Positions 18,750-27,503 of a stretch of 64,000 nt of DNA are shown piece after piece. Below the pieces are notes generated by a model, which was given only the letters and a program-made list of their open reading frames with translations, made no database searches and had not been told where the DNA came from. How positions within the stretch are numbered: position 1 is the first letter of the stretch; each line of letters opens with the position of its first letter. The stretch comes from Rhodophyticola porphyridii. GTDB taxonomy: Bacteria > Pseudomonadota > Alphaproteobacteria > Rhodobacterales > Rhodobacteraceae. The translations under genes and the position numbers were made by a program. Where the stretch lies: the NCBI RefSeq assembly GCF_003688285.1, contig NZ_RCNT01000002.1, positions 248,001-312,000 on the forward strand. Reading direction: 5' to 3'.

Positions 18750-19940
18750 ATGAGATGCTGGCAAATCGCACTGACGACTTTCTCCCTGATACTCTCGGCA
18801 CCGGCACCCGCACAGGAGGCTCTCGACGTGATTCCCTTCACCATCGACATCCCGCAGGAAACGCTCGACGATCTTCATGCCCGCCTCGACCGGACCCGCC
18901 TGCCGGACGCGATCGAGGGCGCCGGGTGGGATTACGGCACCGACGCCGACGCGTTGGCCGAGCTCATGTCCTACTGGCGCGCGGAGTTCGATTGGCGGGC
19001 CGTCGAGGCAGAGCTGAACACATTCGACCATTTCACGTCGGAGATCGACGGCATGGTGATGCATTTCGTCTACGCCCGGTCCTCCCGCGACGATGCGACT
19101 CCGCTGCTCATGCTGCACGGCTGGCCATCCTCCTTCGTGCAGATGCTCGACATCATACCGCTTCTGACCGAGCCCGAAAGCGGGCCGGCCTTTCATGTCG
19201 TCGTCCCGTCCCTGCCGGGCTTCGGATTTTCCGAGCGGCCGTCCGAACGCGGCATGAGCCCGGCCGCCATGGCGCCGCTGATGCACCGGTTGATGACGGC
19301 CGCCCTGGGCTATGACCGATACGGGATCCGGTCCAGCGACCTGGGCGCGGGCGTCGCATCGGCCATGGCGCTGGCCTATCCGGAGGCGATCATCGGTTCG
19401 CATACCGGTGGGACCAACCCTTATCTGCAACAGCCGCTGCCCGGCGATCTGACGGAAGAGGAGCAGACCTTCGTGCAGAATGCGCAGATGTGGACCTTCA
19501 CCGAAATGGCCTATGCCTTCCTGCATTCCTCCAAGCCGCAGACGGTTGCATATGCGCTGAACGATTCTCCCGCCGGGCTCGCCTCATGGTTTCTTGAGAA
19601 GTTCCAGCGATGGGTCGACCATGACGGCGACCTTTACGGCGTGATCCCGCGCGACGATCTGCTGGCGAACCTGACGATCTACTGGGCGACGGAAACGATC
19701 AACTCGTCGATGCGGCTTTATTACGAGGCTGCACGCGCCGAGGGCGGCTGGGGCGTGCCGGAGATTCCCGTCGGCTATCTGATGCCGTCCAACGACTTCT
19801 TTCCGACGCCGCGAAGCTGGATCGAACGGCAGGGGCCGGTGGCGCATTGGACCGAAACCGATCAAGGCGGGCATTTCATGGAGTGGGAACAGCCTCAGAT
19901 CGTTGCGGAGGATCTGCGAACCTTTTTCTCCGGCCTTTGA
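18750..19940 (+). CDS. Exported epoxide hydrolase (alpha/beta hydrolase)
   Basis: A 396-residue epoxide hydrolase. The EHN-type N-terminal domain (DVIPFTIDIPQETLDDLHARL) is followed by an alpha/beta-hydrolase core. The oxyanion motif HGWPSSF begins at His123, the nucleophile Asp197 lies in GIRSSDLGAGVASAM, the lid has YWATETINSSMRLYYE, and the general base is His375 in GGHFMEWEQP. Unusually, the protein starts with a signal peptide (MRCWQIALTTFSLILSAPAPAQ), so it should act in the periplasm. GGAGGA at 18737-18742 supports the ATG at 18750. It is divergent from an HxlR gene. The epoxide substrate is unknown; juvenile-hormone-type or xenobiotic epoxides are typical of relatives. Confidence 0.88.
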   Translation: MRCWQIALTTFSLILSAPAPAQEALDVIPFTIDIPQETLDDLHARLDRTRLPDAIEGAGWDYGTDADALAELMSYWRAEFDWRAVEAELNTFDHFTSEIDGMVMHFVYARSSRDDATPLLMLHGWPSSFVQMLDIIPLLTEPESGPAFHVVVPSLPGFGFSERPSERGMSPAAMAPLMHRLMTAALGYDRYGIRSSDLGAGVASAMALAYPEAIIGSHTGGTNPYLQQPLPGDLTEEEQTFVQNAQMWTFTEMAYAFLHSSKPQTVAYALNDSPAGLASWFLEKFQRWVDHDGDLYGVIPRDDLLANLTIYWATETINSSMRLYYEAARAEGGWGVPEIPVGYLMPSNDFFPTPRSWIERQGPVAHWTETDQGGHFMEWEQPQIVAEDLRTFFSGL

Positions 19941-20178
19941 GGTGCCGTCGCCGGAAACCCTGCGCCCCAATCGGCCGCGATGGGCCATTGGCAACGCACG
20001 GATGAAGGATCGGCCGAGTGTTCGAGGTGCATGCCCGCTTTAGATGAAAGCTGCGATACAGAGCTTTAAGGCCAGAGGCGGCAAGGCCCCGGATCGTCAT
20101 CATCCGAGCGGTCTCGAACCCGCCAGCCCTATGGGCGCCTTGCCAAGGCGACCGCCCGGGCGGGGCCGGAGGGCGGAG

Positions 20179-23061
20179 TTAGCCGGGGATTTCCAGCGTG
20201 ATGTTCCGCCCGTTCTTCACATATTGCAGCGTATCCTCGCCGATCGCAGCGACGCGGCCGCCATCGACGCGGTCGCCGACGCTGACGCGGACGAAGCGGC
20301 CCGAGGGCAGGCGCACAAGCGCGCGGCGGTTCGACGGTGTGCCGCTGACGCCGATCAGATTGACGTTGCGCAGATTGATCGCGTTGCTGGTGGTGGCCGC
20401 CCGCGTGACCGTGGCGCTGGACGGGATCGCGGGTTGAACGGGCGCGGGCGCGCTTGCGGTCTGGACCACCGTTGCGGCCCCGCTGTTGCCCTGACCGGTG
20501 GAGCCCTGGGTGGCGCGGGCCACGATCTCGTTGAAATCGCTGGGGCGCAGGCGCGGCATGCGGGAGGAGGCGACGGCCAGCGCGCTGGCTTCGATCACCC
20601 GCACCTCGGGCGTGCGCTCGGCGGTCAGAGCTTCGGCATCGAAGGTCGATCCCGGTGTGCCGGTCTGCGGATCGGGCGTGGTGGCGGCGGTCGCGGCGCG
20701 GACGGCCATGGCCACCTGCTGAACCGAGGGGGGGCGCGCGGTGGGGCGGCGGTTGGCCAGTTCGTTCGCGGTGAAGCCTCCGAGGCGCAGACGTTCCCGG
20801 CGCTCGGCCAGATCGTCGGGGCGTGGCGTGGGCTGGAAACTGGCCAGAATGGCGGTTTCGACGGCACCGCCATCCGGGCCGCTATCGGTTGTTTCCGCAT
20901 CCGGTTCGGGGGCCGCACCGCCGTCGCGGGGAACCGGCAGGATCGGCGGCGTGCCGGCGAAGATCCGGATGCCATCGGCTGTCAGCGCGCCGTCGGGCGC
21001 GGGGACGACCAGACCGTCCGGGCCCAGAATGAAGGTGGTTCCGAAGGGTGGCGGCGAGGCATACCGCCGGGTCACGCCGATCCAGTCTTCCAGATCGGGC
21101 GCGGGAATGGCGAAGGCGTCATGGGTCACCACCACCGGGTCGATGGAGGCCATGTAGATCTCGTCCTGCAGGCTCGGATCGACGAGGCTGGGCTGTTCGG
21201 GCGGGCGTTGCCAGATGCCGCTGGCGGCATAGAGCGCCTCGGTCTCCTCGGGGGAGGGCAGGAGGGTTTCGGGCTCCGCCGGGGCGGGGCCCAGATCCAG
21301 ATCGGCGTCGATATCCGGCAGGGTCATGTCGAGGCCGGCGGTGTCCGACGGCGCGGTTGCGGTCGGCGGTTCGGTCGCCGTTTGGGGCTGGGGCTCGGCG
21401 GTGGCGGGGGGCTCAAGCCGGGCCAGCTCTTCGGCGCGGTCGGGCGCGGCCGGCGCGCTGACCGTGGCCGAGGGTGCCGGGCGCGCGGGTGCGGGCGCGG
21501 TCGCGATTTCCACATCCGGCGCCTCCCGGCCCAGCCATCGGGCGACGCTGCTGTCCGGCAGGAACAGGGCCGACCAGACCGCAACCAGGGCCAGGATCAG
21601 AAGCAGGATGAGCGTGAGCAGCAGGCCGGTCTTCAGGGACGGCCCGGCCCCGGTGGCGGCCCGGCGCGCCAGCAGACCGCCGGTGATCGGGGCATCGGGT
21701 TCGGCGATGTCCGCGCCGGTGGGCGCGGCTGCGTCGCCGGAGGTGGCGGCCAGATCCTTTCGGCGCAGGATGCGCGCGGTGACGCGGCCGATGGCAGCCC
21801 CTTTCTCCGCCAATGGCGCACCTGTCGGGCGGGCCATGGATCTGCCCGTGGACCCGCCAGGCGGTACCGGCACGCCGCCTGCGGGATGATCGCCCAGCCG
21901 CAGATCGCTGTCCGGGGTCAGGCGGCGGCCCGGTACGCTGCTGGCATGGGTGGCGGGCGACCGGGGCGGGGCGGAGACGCCGGTGCCACTGTCGGCGAGG
22001 GGACCGGTGGGCGCGGCCAGCCCGCTGTCTCTCGGCGGGGCGGTCTTGGGGGACGGCGCGCGCGCGCCGGCGTCTGATGTGGCTGGCGCCGTCTCCGGCC
22101 CGGTCTCTGCCGGGTCGGGTGCGGCAGGCTGCGGCGCAAGACCGAAGCGGCTGCTGCGGGTGCTGATCAGGCTGCCGGGCTGATCGCCGGGGGCCGAAAC
22201 CTTGCCGCGCCGTGCGCCGAAGCCGGTGGGCATCTGGAGCACGGGTTTTTCATCGTCGGATGCTCGCCCGGATCTGTCATCGTCGGCGCCGTCAGCCGGC
22301 GTCTCGTCCCGGGCGTCCTGGGCGGAGGGTTTGCCGGCCGGCTGGCGGTTTCGGGGCTGTCGGGATTTGACGACCGGGGCCAGATCGCCGCTGGTCTCTT
22401 CCGGACCCTCGGGGGCGGCGGTCTCCGCTGCCTGGTCCGGGGGCTCGGCCTGAGTTGCGGGACCGGGTTCGGGTTCCGGGGCGGGTGTGACCGGGATCTC
22501 GGCCGCAGGCTCCGGGGGGGCCTCGGGTTCCGGTCTGGTCCATGTGTCGGGGCCGAAAGCCAGCCCGCTATCGGGCAGGTTCAGCCCGCGGGCATCGTCG
22601 GCAAGCTGGAAAAGCGGCACGCCGGGATATTTCTCCACCGGCGGAGAGGCGGCGAAGCCGACGCCGTTGAAGCCGTTGTCGCGGGCGAAACCTTCGGCCT
22701 CCTCCAGCGTGTCGCGGGCCACCACCGCCAGAGCCGCGCGCCCGCCGCCCAGATCGCGCCAGTCATAGGCCAGATCTTCGACCGCGTAGGGGGTCAGACC
22801 TTCCAGACGGCCGGGGATTGCCGCCGATCCGCCCAATCCTTCCAGTTCGGTATAGAGGATCTGATCGTCGGGCAGGATCAAGAGCGTGGGGAAGTTCGGT
22901 CCCCCGCGTTCCTCGCCCATCGCGCGCAGGCTGGCCAGCGCGCCGCCCAGATCGGGCACGTCCAGCGCGGTATCGCCGATCAGCGCCCAATGGTCGGACG
23001 CCTGGCGATGGGCCAGCGCGATGCCTTCCGGCGACAGGAATAACGCAAACTCGACAGTCAC
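20179..23061 (-). CDS. Large bitopic membrane protein with GspL/PilM-like N-terminus and GspC/PilP-like C-terminus
   Basis: A 960-residue protein. Residues about 1-165 form a globular cytoplasmic domain (EFALFLSPEGIALAHR, PTLLILPDDQILYTELEGL, LEGLTPYAVEDLAYDW, AVVARDTLEEAEGFARDNGF) that reads like the actin-like half of GspL/PilM. A Pro/Ala/Glu-rich linker follows, with one transmembrane helix near 478-503. The periplasmic part is another low-complexity stretch ending in a compact domain from about 895 (RALVRLPSGRFVRVSVGDRVDGGRVAAIG, then a short beta tail), reminiscent of PilP/GspC HR domains. Relatives in this bacterial order are often mislabelled translation initiation factor 2. No other secretion or pilus genes are nearby. 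The domain readings are inference. Confidence 0.7.
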   Translation of the reverse strand: MTVEFALFLSPEGIALAHRQASDHWALIGDTALDVPDLGGALASLRAMGEERGGPNFPTLLILPDDQILYTELEGLGGSAAIPGRLEGLTPYAVEDLAYDWRDLGGGRAALAVVARDTLEEAEGFARDNGFNGVGFAASPPVEKYPGVPLFQLADDARGLNLPDSGLAFGPDTWTRPEPEAPPEPAAEIPVTPAPEPEPGPATQAEPPDQAAETAAPEGPEETSGDLAPVVKSRQPRNRQPAGKPSAQDARDETPADGADDDRSGRASDDEKPVLQMPTGFGARRGKVSAPGDQPGSLISTRSSRFGLAPQPAAPDPAETGPETAPATSDAGARAPSPKTAPPRDSGLAAPTGPLADSGTGVSAPPRSPATHASSVPGRRLTPDSDLRLGDHPAGGVPVPPGGSTGRSMARPTGAPLAEKGAAIGRVTARILRRKDLAATSGDAAAPTGADIAEPDAPITGGLLARRAATGAGPSLKTGLLLTLILLLILALVAVWSALFLPDSSVARWLGREAPDVEIATAPAPARPAPSATVSAPAAPDRAEELARLEPPATAEPQPQTATEPPTATAPSDTAGLDMTLPDIDADLDLGPAPAEPETLLPSPEETEALYAASGIWQRPPEQPSLVDPSLQDEIYMASIDPVVVTHDAFAIPAPDLEDWIGVTRRYASPPPFGTTFILGPDGLVVPAPDGALTADGIRIFAGTPPILPVPRDGGAAPEPDAETTDSGPDGGAVETAILASFQPTPRPDDLAERRERLRLGGFTANELANRRPTARPPSVQQVAMAVRAATAATTPDPQTGTPGSTFDAEALTAERTPEVRVIEASALAVASSRMPRLRPSDFNEIVARATQGSTGQGNSGAATVVQTASAPAPVQPAIPSSATVTRAATTSNAINLRNVNLIGVSGTPSNRRALVRLPSGRFVRVSVGDRVDGGRVAAIGEDTLQYVKNGRNITLEIPG

Positions 23062-23222
23062 GGATGACCTCTATCCACGGAGCCACCGGGCAGGCCCCTC
23101 CCACGGCTTGATCCTTATAGCAGGAAATCGCTGGTGAAAACCACGCGACACTCCTGCCCGGTGCGAAGCGGCAAACATCATCCTATGGTGATTTCGACCA
23201 TGACAAAAGGGGCATTCCTATC

Positions 23223-23912
23223 ATGAAACAGCTTATCCTCGCCGCCGCCCTCGCATGCGTTCCCGTGGGCGCCCTCGCCGAAGACATGGCGACGCTCACG
23301 ATCCGCGGCACGGGCCAGATCGACGTGGCGCCGGATATGGCCACGATCCAGCTTGGCGTTCTGTCGCAGGCGGAAACCGCGGGGCAGGCGCTGGCGGACA
23401 ACAGCGCCGATCTTGAGGCGGTGCTGGCGGTTCTGGCGATCGCCGGGATCGAGGGGCGGGATATCCAGACATCGCAGTTTTCGGTGCAGCCGGTCTGGTC
23501 CGACTACAGCGGCCAGAGCGACCGGACGCCTGCGATCACGGGATTCACCGTGACCAACGAGGTGGCGGTCCGGGTGCGCGATCTGGGCAAGCTGGGGGAG
23601 GTTCTGGATGCGGTGACGCAGGACGGCGCCAATCTGATTCGCGGTCTGTCCTTCGGTCTGGCCGATCCCGACCCGGTTGCCGACGAGGCACGGCTGGCCG
23701 CGATGGCAGATGCGCGCGCCCGCGCCGACCTGCTGGCGGACGCCGCCGGGGTGGAGATCACCGGTATTCGCAGCATCACCGAGGGCGGGGACGAGCGGCC
23801 TTTCCCCGCCGCCGGCAGGCTTGAGATGGCGATGCAGCAGGCGGTGCCGATTGCCGAAGGGGAGGTCACCGTGTCGGCCACGGTGACCGTCGTTTACGAA
23901 ATCGACGGCTGA
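23223..23912 (+). CDS. Periplasmic SIMPL-domain (DUF541) protein
   Basis: A 229-residue exported protein with signal peptide MKQLILAAALACVPVGALAE and a mature SIMPL domain: ATLTIRGTGQIDVAPDMATIQLGV, GIEGRDIQTSQFSVQPVW, GFTVTNEVAVRVRDLGKLGEVLDAV and a final GEVTVSATVTVVYEI. SIMPL proteins form periplasmic oligomers, and some (such as BP26 and YggE) are linked to oxidative-stress protection or outer-membrane-associated assemblies. The specific role here cannot be told. It is divergent from the 960-residue protein (161-base gap) and its stop abuts the convergent metY stop with no spacer. Confidence 0.88.
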   Translation: MKQLILAAALACVPVGALAEDMATLTIRGTGQIDVAPDMATIQLGVLSQAETAGQALADNSADLEAVLAVLAIAGIEGRDIQTSQFSVQPVWSDYSGQSDRTPAITGFTVTNEVAVRVRDLGKLGEVLDAVTQDGANLIRGLSFGLADPDPVADEARLAAMADARARADLLADAAGVEITGIRSITEGGDERPFPAAGRLEMAMQQAVPIAEGEVTVSATVTVVYEIDG

Positions 23913-25205
23913 CTAGCCCGCGGCCTTGGCCAGCGCCTGATCCAGATCGGCGATCAGGTCGTCGGCATCCTCGATCCCGATCGACAGCCGGACGACATTG
24001 GGGGCCGCGCCCGCGGCCTCCTGTTGTTCCGGGGTCAGTTGCCGGTGCGTGGTGGAGGCCGAGTGGATGACGAGCGAGCGCGTATCTCCGAGATTGGCCA
24101 CGTGGCTGAAGATCTCCAGACTGTCGACCAGCTTGACGCAGGCCTCGTACCCGCCCTTGACCGCGAAGGTGAAGAGTGCGCCCGCGCCCTTGGGACAGAC
24201 GGTCTTGACCCGGTCGAAATAGGGCGAGCTTTCAAGACCCGCATAGGTGACGAAATCGACCCGGTCATCGGCCTCCAGCCATTTTGCGATCTTCACCGTA
24301 TTTTCCACATGGCGCTCCATCCGGAGCGACAGGGTTTCGATACCCATCAGGGTGTAATGGGCGGCCTGCGGGTTCATCGTCATGCCGAGATCGCGCAACC
24401 CGATGGCGATGCCGTGGAAAGTGTAGGCCAGATTGCCGAAGGTCTCGTGGAACTTCAGCCCGTGATAGGCAGGCTCGGGCGCCGAGAGAGAAGGAAACTT
24501 GTCGGAGGCCGACCAGTCGAATGTGCCGGAATCGATCACGCAGCCGCCGGTGACGGTGCCGTTGCCGGTGAGGTATTTCGTGGTGGAATGGACCACCAGC
24601 GTCGCGCCATGTTCGATAGGCCGGCAAAGATAGGGGGTGGCCGATGTATTGTCGACGATGAGCGGGATACCCGCCCCGTCCGCCACATCGGCGACCGCGC
24701 GCAGATCGGTGATATAGCCGCCCGGATTGGCGATGCTTTCGCAGAAGATCGCGCGGGTGTCGTCATCGATCGCGGCCTTTACCGCATCCAGATCGTCGAA
24801 ATCGACGAATTTCGCGGACCAGCCGAAACGCTTTATCGTCTGGCTGAACTGGGTGACCGTGCCGCCATAGAGCCGGGTCGAGACGACCACGTTCAGGCCC
24901 GGCCCCATCAGCGGGAAAAGCGCCATGATCTGCGCCGCATGGCCGGAGGAGCAGCAGACCGCGCCCACGCCGCCCTCCAGCGTGGCAAGCCGCTCCTGCA
25001 GCACGGCCACGGTCGGGTTGGTCAGGCGGGAATAGATGAAGCCCACCTCCTGCAGGTTGAACAGCGCCGCGGCGTGATCGGCATCGCGGAACACATAAGC
25101 CGTGGTCTGGTAGATCGGCGTCTGCCGCGCGCCCGTGGCGGGGTCGGGGCGGGCGCCTGCATGAATCTGCAGCGTGTCGAAGCCGTAGCTGGGTCCGTCG
25201 GTCAT
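23913..25205 (-). CDS. metY: O-acetylhomoserine aminocarboxypropyltransferase (sulfhydrylase)
   Basis: A PLP enzyme of the Cys/Met-metabolism family that makes homocysteine from O-acetylhomoserine and sulfide. The 430-residue protein begins with GFDTLQIHAGARPDPATGA, then YSRLTNPTVAVLQERLATLE, CCSSGHAAQIMALFPL, the PLP lysine in HSTTKYLTGNGT (Lys210), and the late VRLSIGIEDADDLIADLDQAL. Length and the QIHAGARPDPATGARQ start distinguish this type from MetB/MetC. Its leader can fold into a stem-loop whose loop pairs with the ribosome site (see 25213-25259), suggesting translational control. Confidence 0.93.
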   Translation of the reverse strand: MTDGPSYGFDTLQIHAGARPDPATGARQTPIYQTTAYVFRDADHAAALFNLQEVGFIYSRLTNPTVAVLQERLATLEGGVGAVCCSSGHAAQIMALFPLMGPGLNVVVSTRLYGGTVTQFSQTIKRFGWSAKFVDFDDLDAVKAAIDDDTRAIFCESIANPGGYITDLRAVADVADGAGIPLIVDNTSATPYLCRPIEHGATLVVHSTTKYLTGNGTVTGGCVIDSGTFDWSASDKFPSLSAPEPAYHGLKFHETFGNLAYTFHGIAIGLRDLGMTMNPQAAHYTLMGIETLSLRMERHVENTVKIAKWLEADDRVDFVTYAGLESSPYFDRVKTVCPKGAGALFTFAVKGGYEACVKLVDSLEIFSHVANLGDTRSLVIHSASTTHRQLTPEQQEAAGAAPNVVRLSIGIEDADDLIADLDQALAKAAG

Positions 25206-25532
25206 TGGTGTCTCTCCCTTGGAATGCCGCGTTTGGGAGAAGCTTTAGGGCAAGCGGCACAGGGCGACAATGTGGCGTGACGCAGAAAGAACGGGCGGTG
25301 CAGCGGGGCCGGTTCGCCGGGAACAGGGGTTCGGAAAGCCCGCCGCATCCGCGACCGGCGTTTTCCTGCCGCGGCGACGGCGAAACCCGGGGCCTCTCCG
25401 GGGGCGAGGCGCGTATGATTGCCGGACGGCGCCGCGCCGCCCGCGACACCGCCGCCGACCATTGGCCCTAGACCTTGGCCCGTGCTTGCGGCATTACCTG
25501 TCCAATATGCTTTTGCCTGACCCGGAGGCCCC
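25206..25532. other. Divergent control region between metY and ndufA12
   Basis: A 327-base gap. The part next to metY (25206-25259) holds its ribosome site and a stem-loop/pseudoknot. The rest should contain the metY promoter (leftward) and the ndufA12 promoter (rightward). Short open frames here are Arg/Gly-rich shadows and I see no gene. No terminator or repeat is visible. Confidence 0.55.
25213..25259 (-). promoter_or_regulatory. metY: metY leader: stem-loop with loop complementary to the Shine-Dalgarno (possible SAM-type riboswitch)
   Basis: Read in the metY sense, TGCCGC (25259-25254) pairs with GCGGCA (25230-25225) around a 23-base loop. The loop contains TCTCCC (25240-25235), the exact complement of GGGAGA (25218-25213), the metY ribosome site seven bases before the ATG. 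Together they make an H-type pseudoknot that would hide the Shine-Dalgarno. Small pseudoknots of this kind controlling methionine genes in alphaproteobacteria are known as SAM-II and SAM-V riboswitches. The pairing is visible in the sequence; assignment to one of those classes is inference, as I could not align a consensus. Confidence 0.5.
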
Positions 25533-25910
25533 ATGCTGAGCTTTCTGAAACGTCTCGTGACCTGGTGGAACGGCCAGACCCTCGGCACCCAGCTGATGAC
25601 CTGGCGCAGGGGTGAGCGCGTGGGCGAGGACGAGGCGGGCAACGTCTTCTACCAGACCCGCGACGGCGTGCGCCGCTGGGTGATCTTCAACGGCGAGGCG
25701 GAGGCCAGCCGGGTCAGCCCCGACTGGCATGGGTGGCTGCACCACACCTGGGACGAGCCGCCGAGCGAGCGCCCGCTGCCCCGCAAGGCGTGGGAGAAGC
25801 CGCATTTGCCGAACCTGACAGGCACGGCGCAGGCCTATGCGCCCGCAGGCTCGATCCGGCGGCGCGACCCCGAAGAGCGCCGCGATTACGAGGCCTGGAG
25901 CCCGGAATAG
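25533..25910 (+). CDS. NDUFA12-like subunit/assembly protein of NADH:ubiquinone oxidoreductase
   Basis: A 125-residue homologue of the mitochondrial complex I accessory subunit NDUFA12 (B17.2), found at the base of the peripheral arm in alphaproteobacterial complex I. Recognisable are [64 protein letters not shown] and the [19 protein letters not shown] segment. It lacks a signal peptide and is cytoplasmic. It lies 26 bases upstream of mlaD, with DUF2155 and aat after that, the standard order in Rhodobacterales and away from the nuo operon. Confidence 0.93.
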   Translation: MLSFLKRLVTWWNGQTLGTQLMTWRRGERVGEDEAGNVFYQTRDGVRRWVIFNGEAEASRVSPDWHGWLHHTWDEPPSERPLPRKAWEKPHLPNLTGTAQAYAPAGSIRRRDPEERRDYEAWSPE

Positions 25911-25936
25911 GCCGGGAGTGGCAGGGAGTACTGGCG

Positions 25937-26392
25937 ATGTCCGAGAACACCACTGCCGAGATCGTCGTGGGCGGCGTCGTTCTGGCCGCCGCGGTGGGGT
26001 TTTTCATCTATGCCGCACAGGCCACCGGGTTCGAGCGCGATACAGGCAGTTACGAACTGGTGGCGTCGTTCCGCTCGGTGGAGGGGATCGGGCTGGGCAC
26101 CGATGTGCGCCTCGCCGGTGTACGCGTCGGATCGGTGACCGGTCTGGAGCTGAACCCCACGACCTATCGCGCCGACACGACCATCAGCATCCGCGACGAG
26201 ATCGAGATCCCCGATGACAGCGCGATTGCGGTCGCCTCCGAAGGGTTGCTTGGCGGCTCCTTCGTCGAGATCCTGCCGGGGGGATCGCCGTTCGCGCTGG
26301 AACCCGGCGGGGAGATCATCGACACACAAAGCTCGGTCAGCCTGATCACGCTTCTGTTGCGCTTTGTCACCGGCGACGGGGAAGGCGAATGA
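25937..26392 (+). CDS. mlaD: MlaD-like phospholipid-binding MCE protein
   Basis: The inner-membrane-anchored, periplasmic MCE-domain component of the Mla lipid-transport system. The 151-residue protein has an N-terminal helix (AEIVVGGVVLAAAVGFFIYAA) and one MCE domain: YELVASFRSVEGIGLGTDVRLAG, VRVGSVTGLEL, SEGLLGGSFVEILPGG. A conserved hydrophobic tail (VSLITLLLRFV) lines the pore of the hexamer in E. coli MlaD. The frame is open for 68 codons upstream but family similarity starts at MSENTT. No mlaEFCB genes are adjacent. The stop overlaps the next ATG by four bases. Confidence 0.9.
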   Translation: MSENTTAEIVVGGVVLAAAVGFFIYAAQATGFERDTGSYELVASFRSVEGIGLGTDVRLAGVRVGSVTGLELNPTTYRADTTISIRDEIEIPDDSAIAVASEGLLGGSFVEILPGGSPFALEPGGEIIDTQSSVSLITLLLRFVTGDGEGE

Positions 26393-26880
26393 CGCGCCGC
26401 TCCCTCATGCTCGCGGCGGCGGTTTCGCTTGCCATGACCCCCGGGCTTTCGGTCGCGCAGGATCCGGCGGTGCGCCCCTTCGTGCAAAACAACGATGGCA
26501 GCCTCTTCGTGCAGGATCGCGGCGATGGGGTCCGGTTGGAGGAGCGGCGCAACCCCGGCGCCGTCACATCGGTGAGCGCGCCCGATGTGGCCCCCGCCGC
26601 AGGCGCGGTTCTGCGCGCACTGGACAAAACTCTGGGCCGGCCCACGGATATCGAGATGTCCAACGGGCAGACCGTTGTGTTCGGCAGCATCGCGATCCGC
26701 ATGTTCGAATGCCGCTATCCGATCGACAACCCCGCCTCGGACGGGTTTGCCCATATCCAGGTCATGGATCTGGAGGGGGACGAGGTGTTCAACGGCTGGA
26801 TGGTCGCCTCCAGCCCGGCGCTGGTGGCGATGGAACACCCGCGCTACGATGTCTGGGTTCTGAGGTGCAGGATTTCCTGA
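26389..26880 (+). CDS. Exported DUF2155 protein
   Basis: A 163-residue periplasmic protein with signal peptide MTRRSLMLAAAVSLAMTPGLSVAQ. The C-terminal half is the DUF2155 domain (ATVLRALDK-like start, VVFGSIAIRMFECRYP, FAHIQVMD, FNGWMVASSPALVAMEHPRYDVWVLRC), with two cysteines that could pair. Function is unknown. It overlaps mlaD by four bases (ATGA) and is found next to mlaD in this bacterial group, which hints at a link to envelope lipid transport. Its last 37 bases overlap the convergent aat gene. Confidence 0.88.
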   Translation: MTRRSLMLAAAVSLAMTPGLSVAQDPAVRPFVQNNDGSLFVQDRGDGVRLEERRNPGAVTSVSAPDVAPAAGAVLRALDKTLGRPTDIEMSNGQTVVFGSIAIRMFECRYPIDNPASDGFAHIQVMDLEGDEVFNGWMVASSPALVAMEHPRYDVWVLRCRIS

Positions 26881-27503
26881 GGCGTGACGGGCTGGGGCTG
26901 CGCCAGAAAATCCGCCTCCCAGTCGAGCGCGCGTTCCAGCCGTCGGTGATACTCGGCCCGGGAGATTTCCACCGCGCCAAGCCGGATCAGGTGATCGGTG
27001 ACGAACTGCGTATCGAACAGCTGAAAGCCGCCATAGCGCAGACGGCTGACCAGATAGGCGAGGGCGATTTTCGAGGCATCCGTGCGGCGCGAGAACATGC
27101 TTTCCCCGAAAAACGCCGCGCCAAGCGTGACCCCATAGACGCCGCCCACAAGCATGGGACCGTCCCAGACCTCCATGGAATGGGCGTAGCCTGCGGCGTG
27201 AAGCTGCTGATACAGCTCGAATATCTCGGCATTGATCCAGGTTTCTTCACGGTCGGCGCAACCTGCGACCGTGCCCCTGAAATCCGTATCGACGCGGATG
27301 TCGAATGGCGCGGCCCGGATCCTGCGGGCAAGACTGTGCGAGATATGGAACCCGTTCAGCGGAATGATGCCGCGGCGCTGGGGATCGACCCAGAACAGAT
27401 CGGGATCGTCGCGGCTTTCGGACATCGGAAAGATGCCGGCCGCATAGGCCCGCAGCAGAAGATCCGCGGTCAGGGTCGGGCGCTGGTAGAGATCATGGGC
27501 CAT
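26844..27503 (-). CDS. aat: Leucyl/phenylalanyl-tRNA--protein transferase
   Basis: Adds Leu or Phe from aminoacyl-tRNA to N-terminal Arg/Lys of proteins, marking them for ClpS/ClpAP degradation (N-degron pathway). The 219-residue protein has TADLLLRAYAAGIFPMSES, LFWVDPQRRGIIPL, TWINAEIFELYQQLHAAGYAHS, VEVWD-like strand, GGVYGVTLGAAFFGESMFSR, ASKIALAYL and GFQLFDTQFVTDHLIRLGA. The start at 27503 (MAHDLYQRP) is chosen over 27542 because the family begins there. Its 3' end overlaps the DUF2155 gene by 37 bases on the other strand. Confidence 0.95.
   Translation of the reverse strand: MAHDLYQRPTLTADLLLRAYAAGIFPMSESRDDPDLFWVDPQRRGIIPLNGFHISHSLARRIRAAPFDIRVDTDFRGTVAGCADREETWINAEIFELYQQLHAAGYAHSMEVWDGPMLVGGVYGVTLGAAFFGESMFSRRTDASKIALAYLVSRLRYGGFQLFDTQFVTDHLIRLGAVEISRAEYHRRLERALDWEADFLAQPQPVTPQEILHLRTQTS

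Noticed and set aside
20100-20178. A tRNA-like GGTTCGAGACC element on the minus strand after the 960-residue gene
   Set aside because: It resembles a T-arm, but there is no seven-base anticodon loop or D-arm, and the upstream bases belong to the end of the coding region. The CGCCTTGGCAAGGCG hairpin next to it could be a weak terminator but has no T run.
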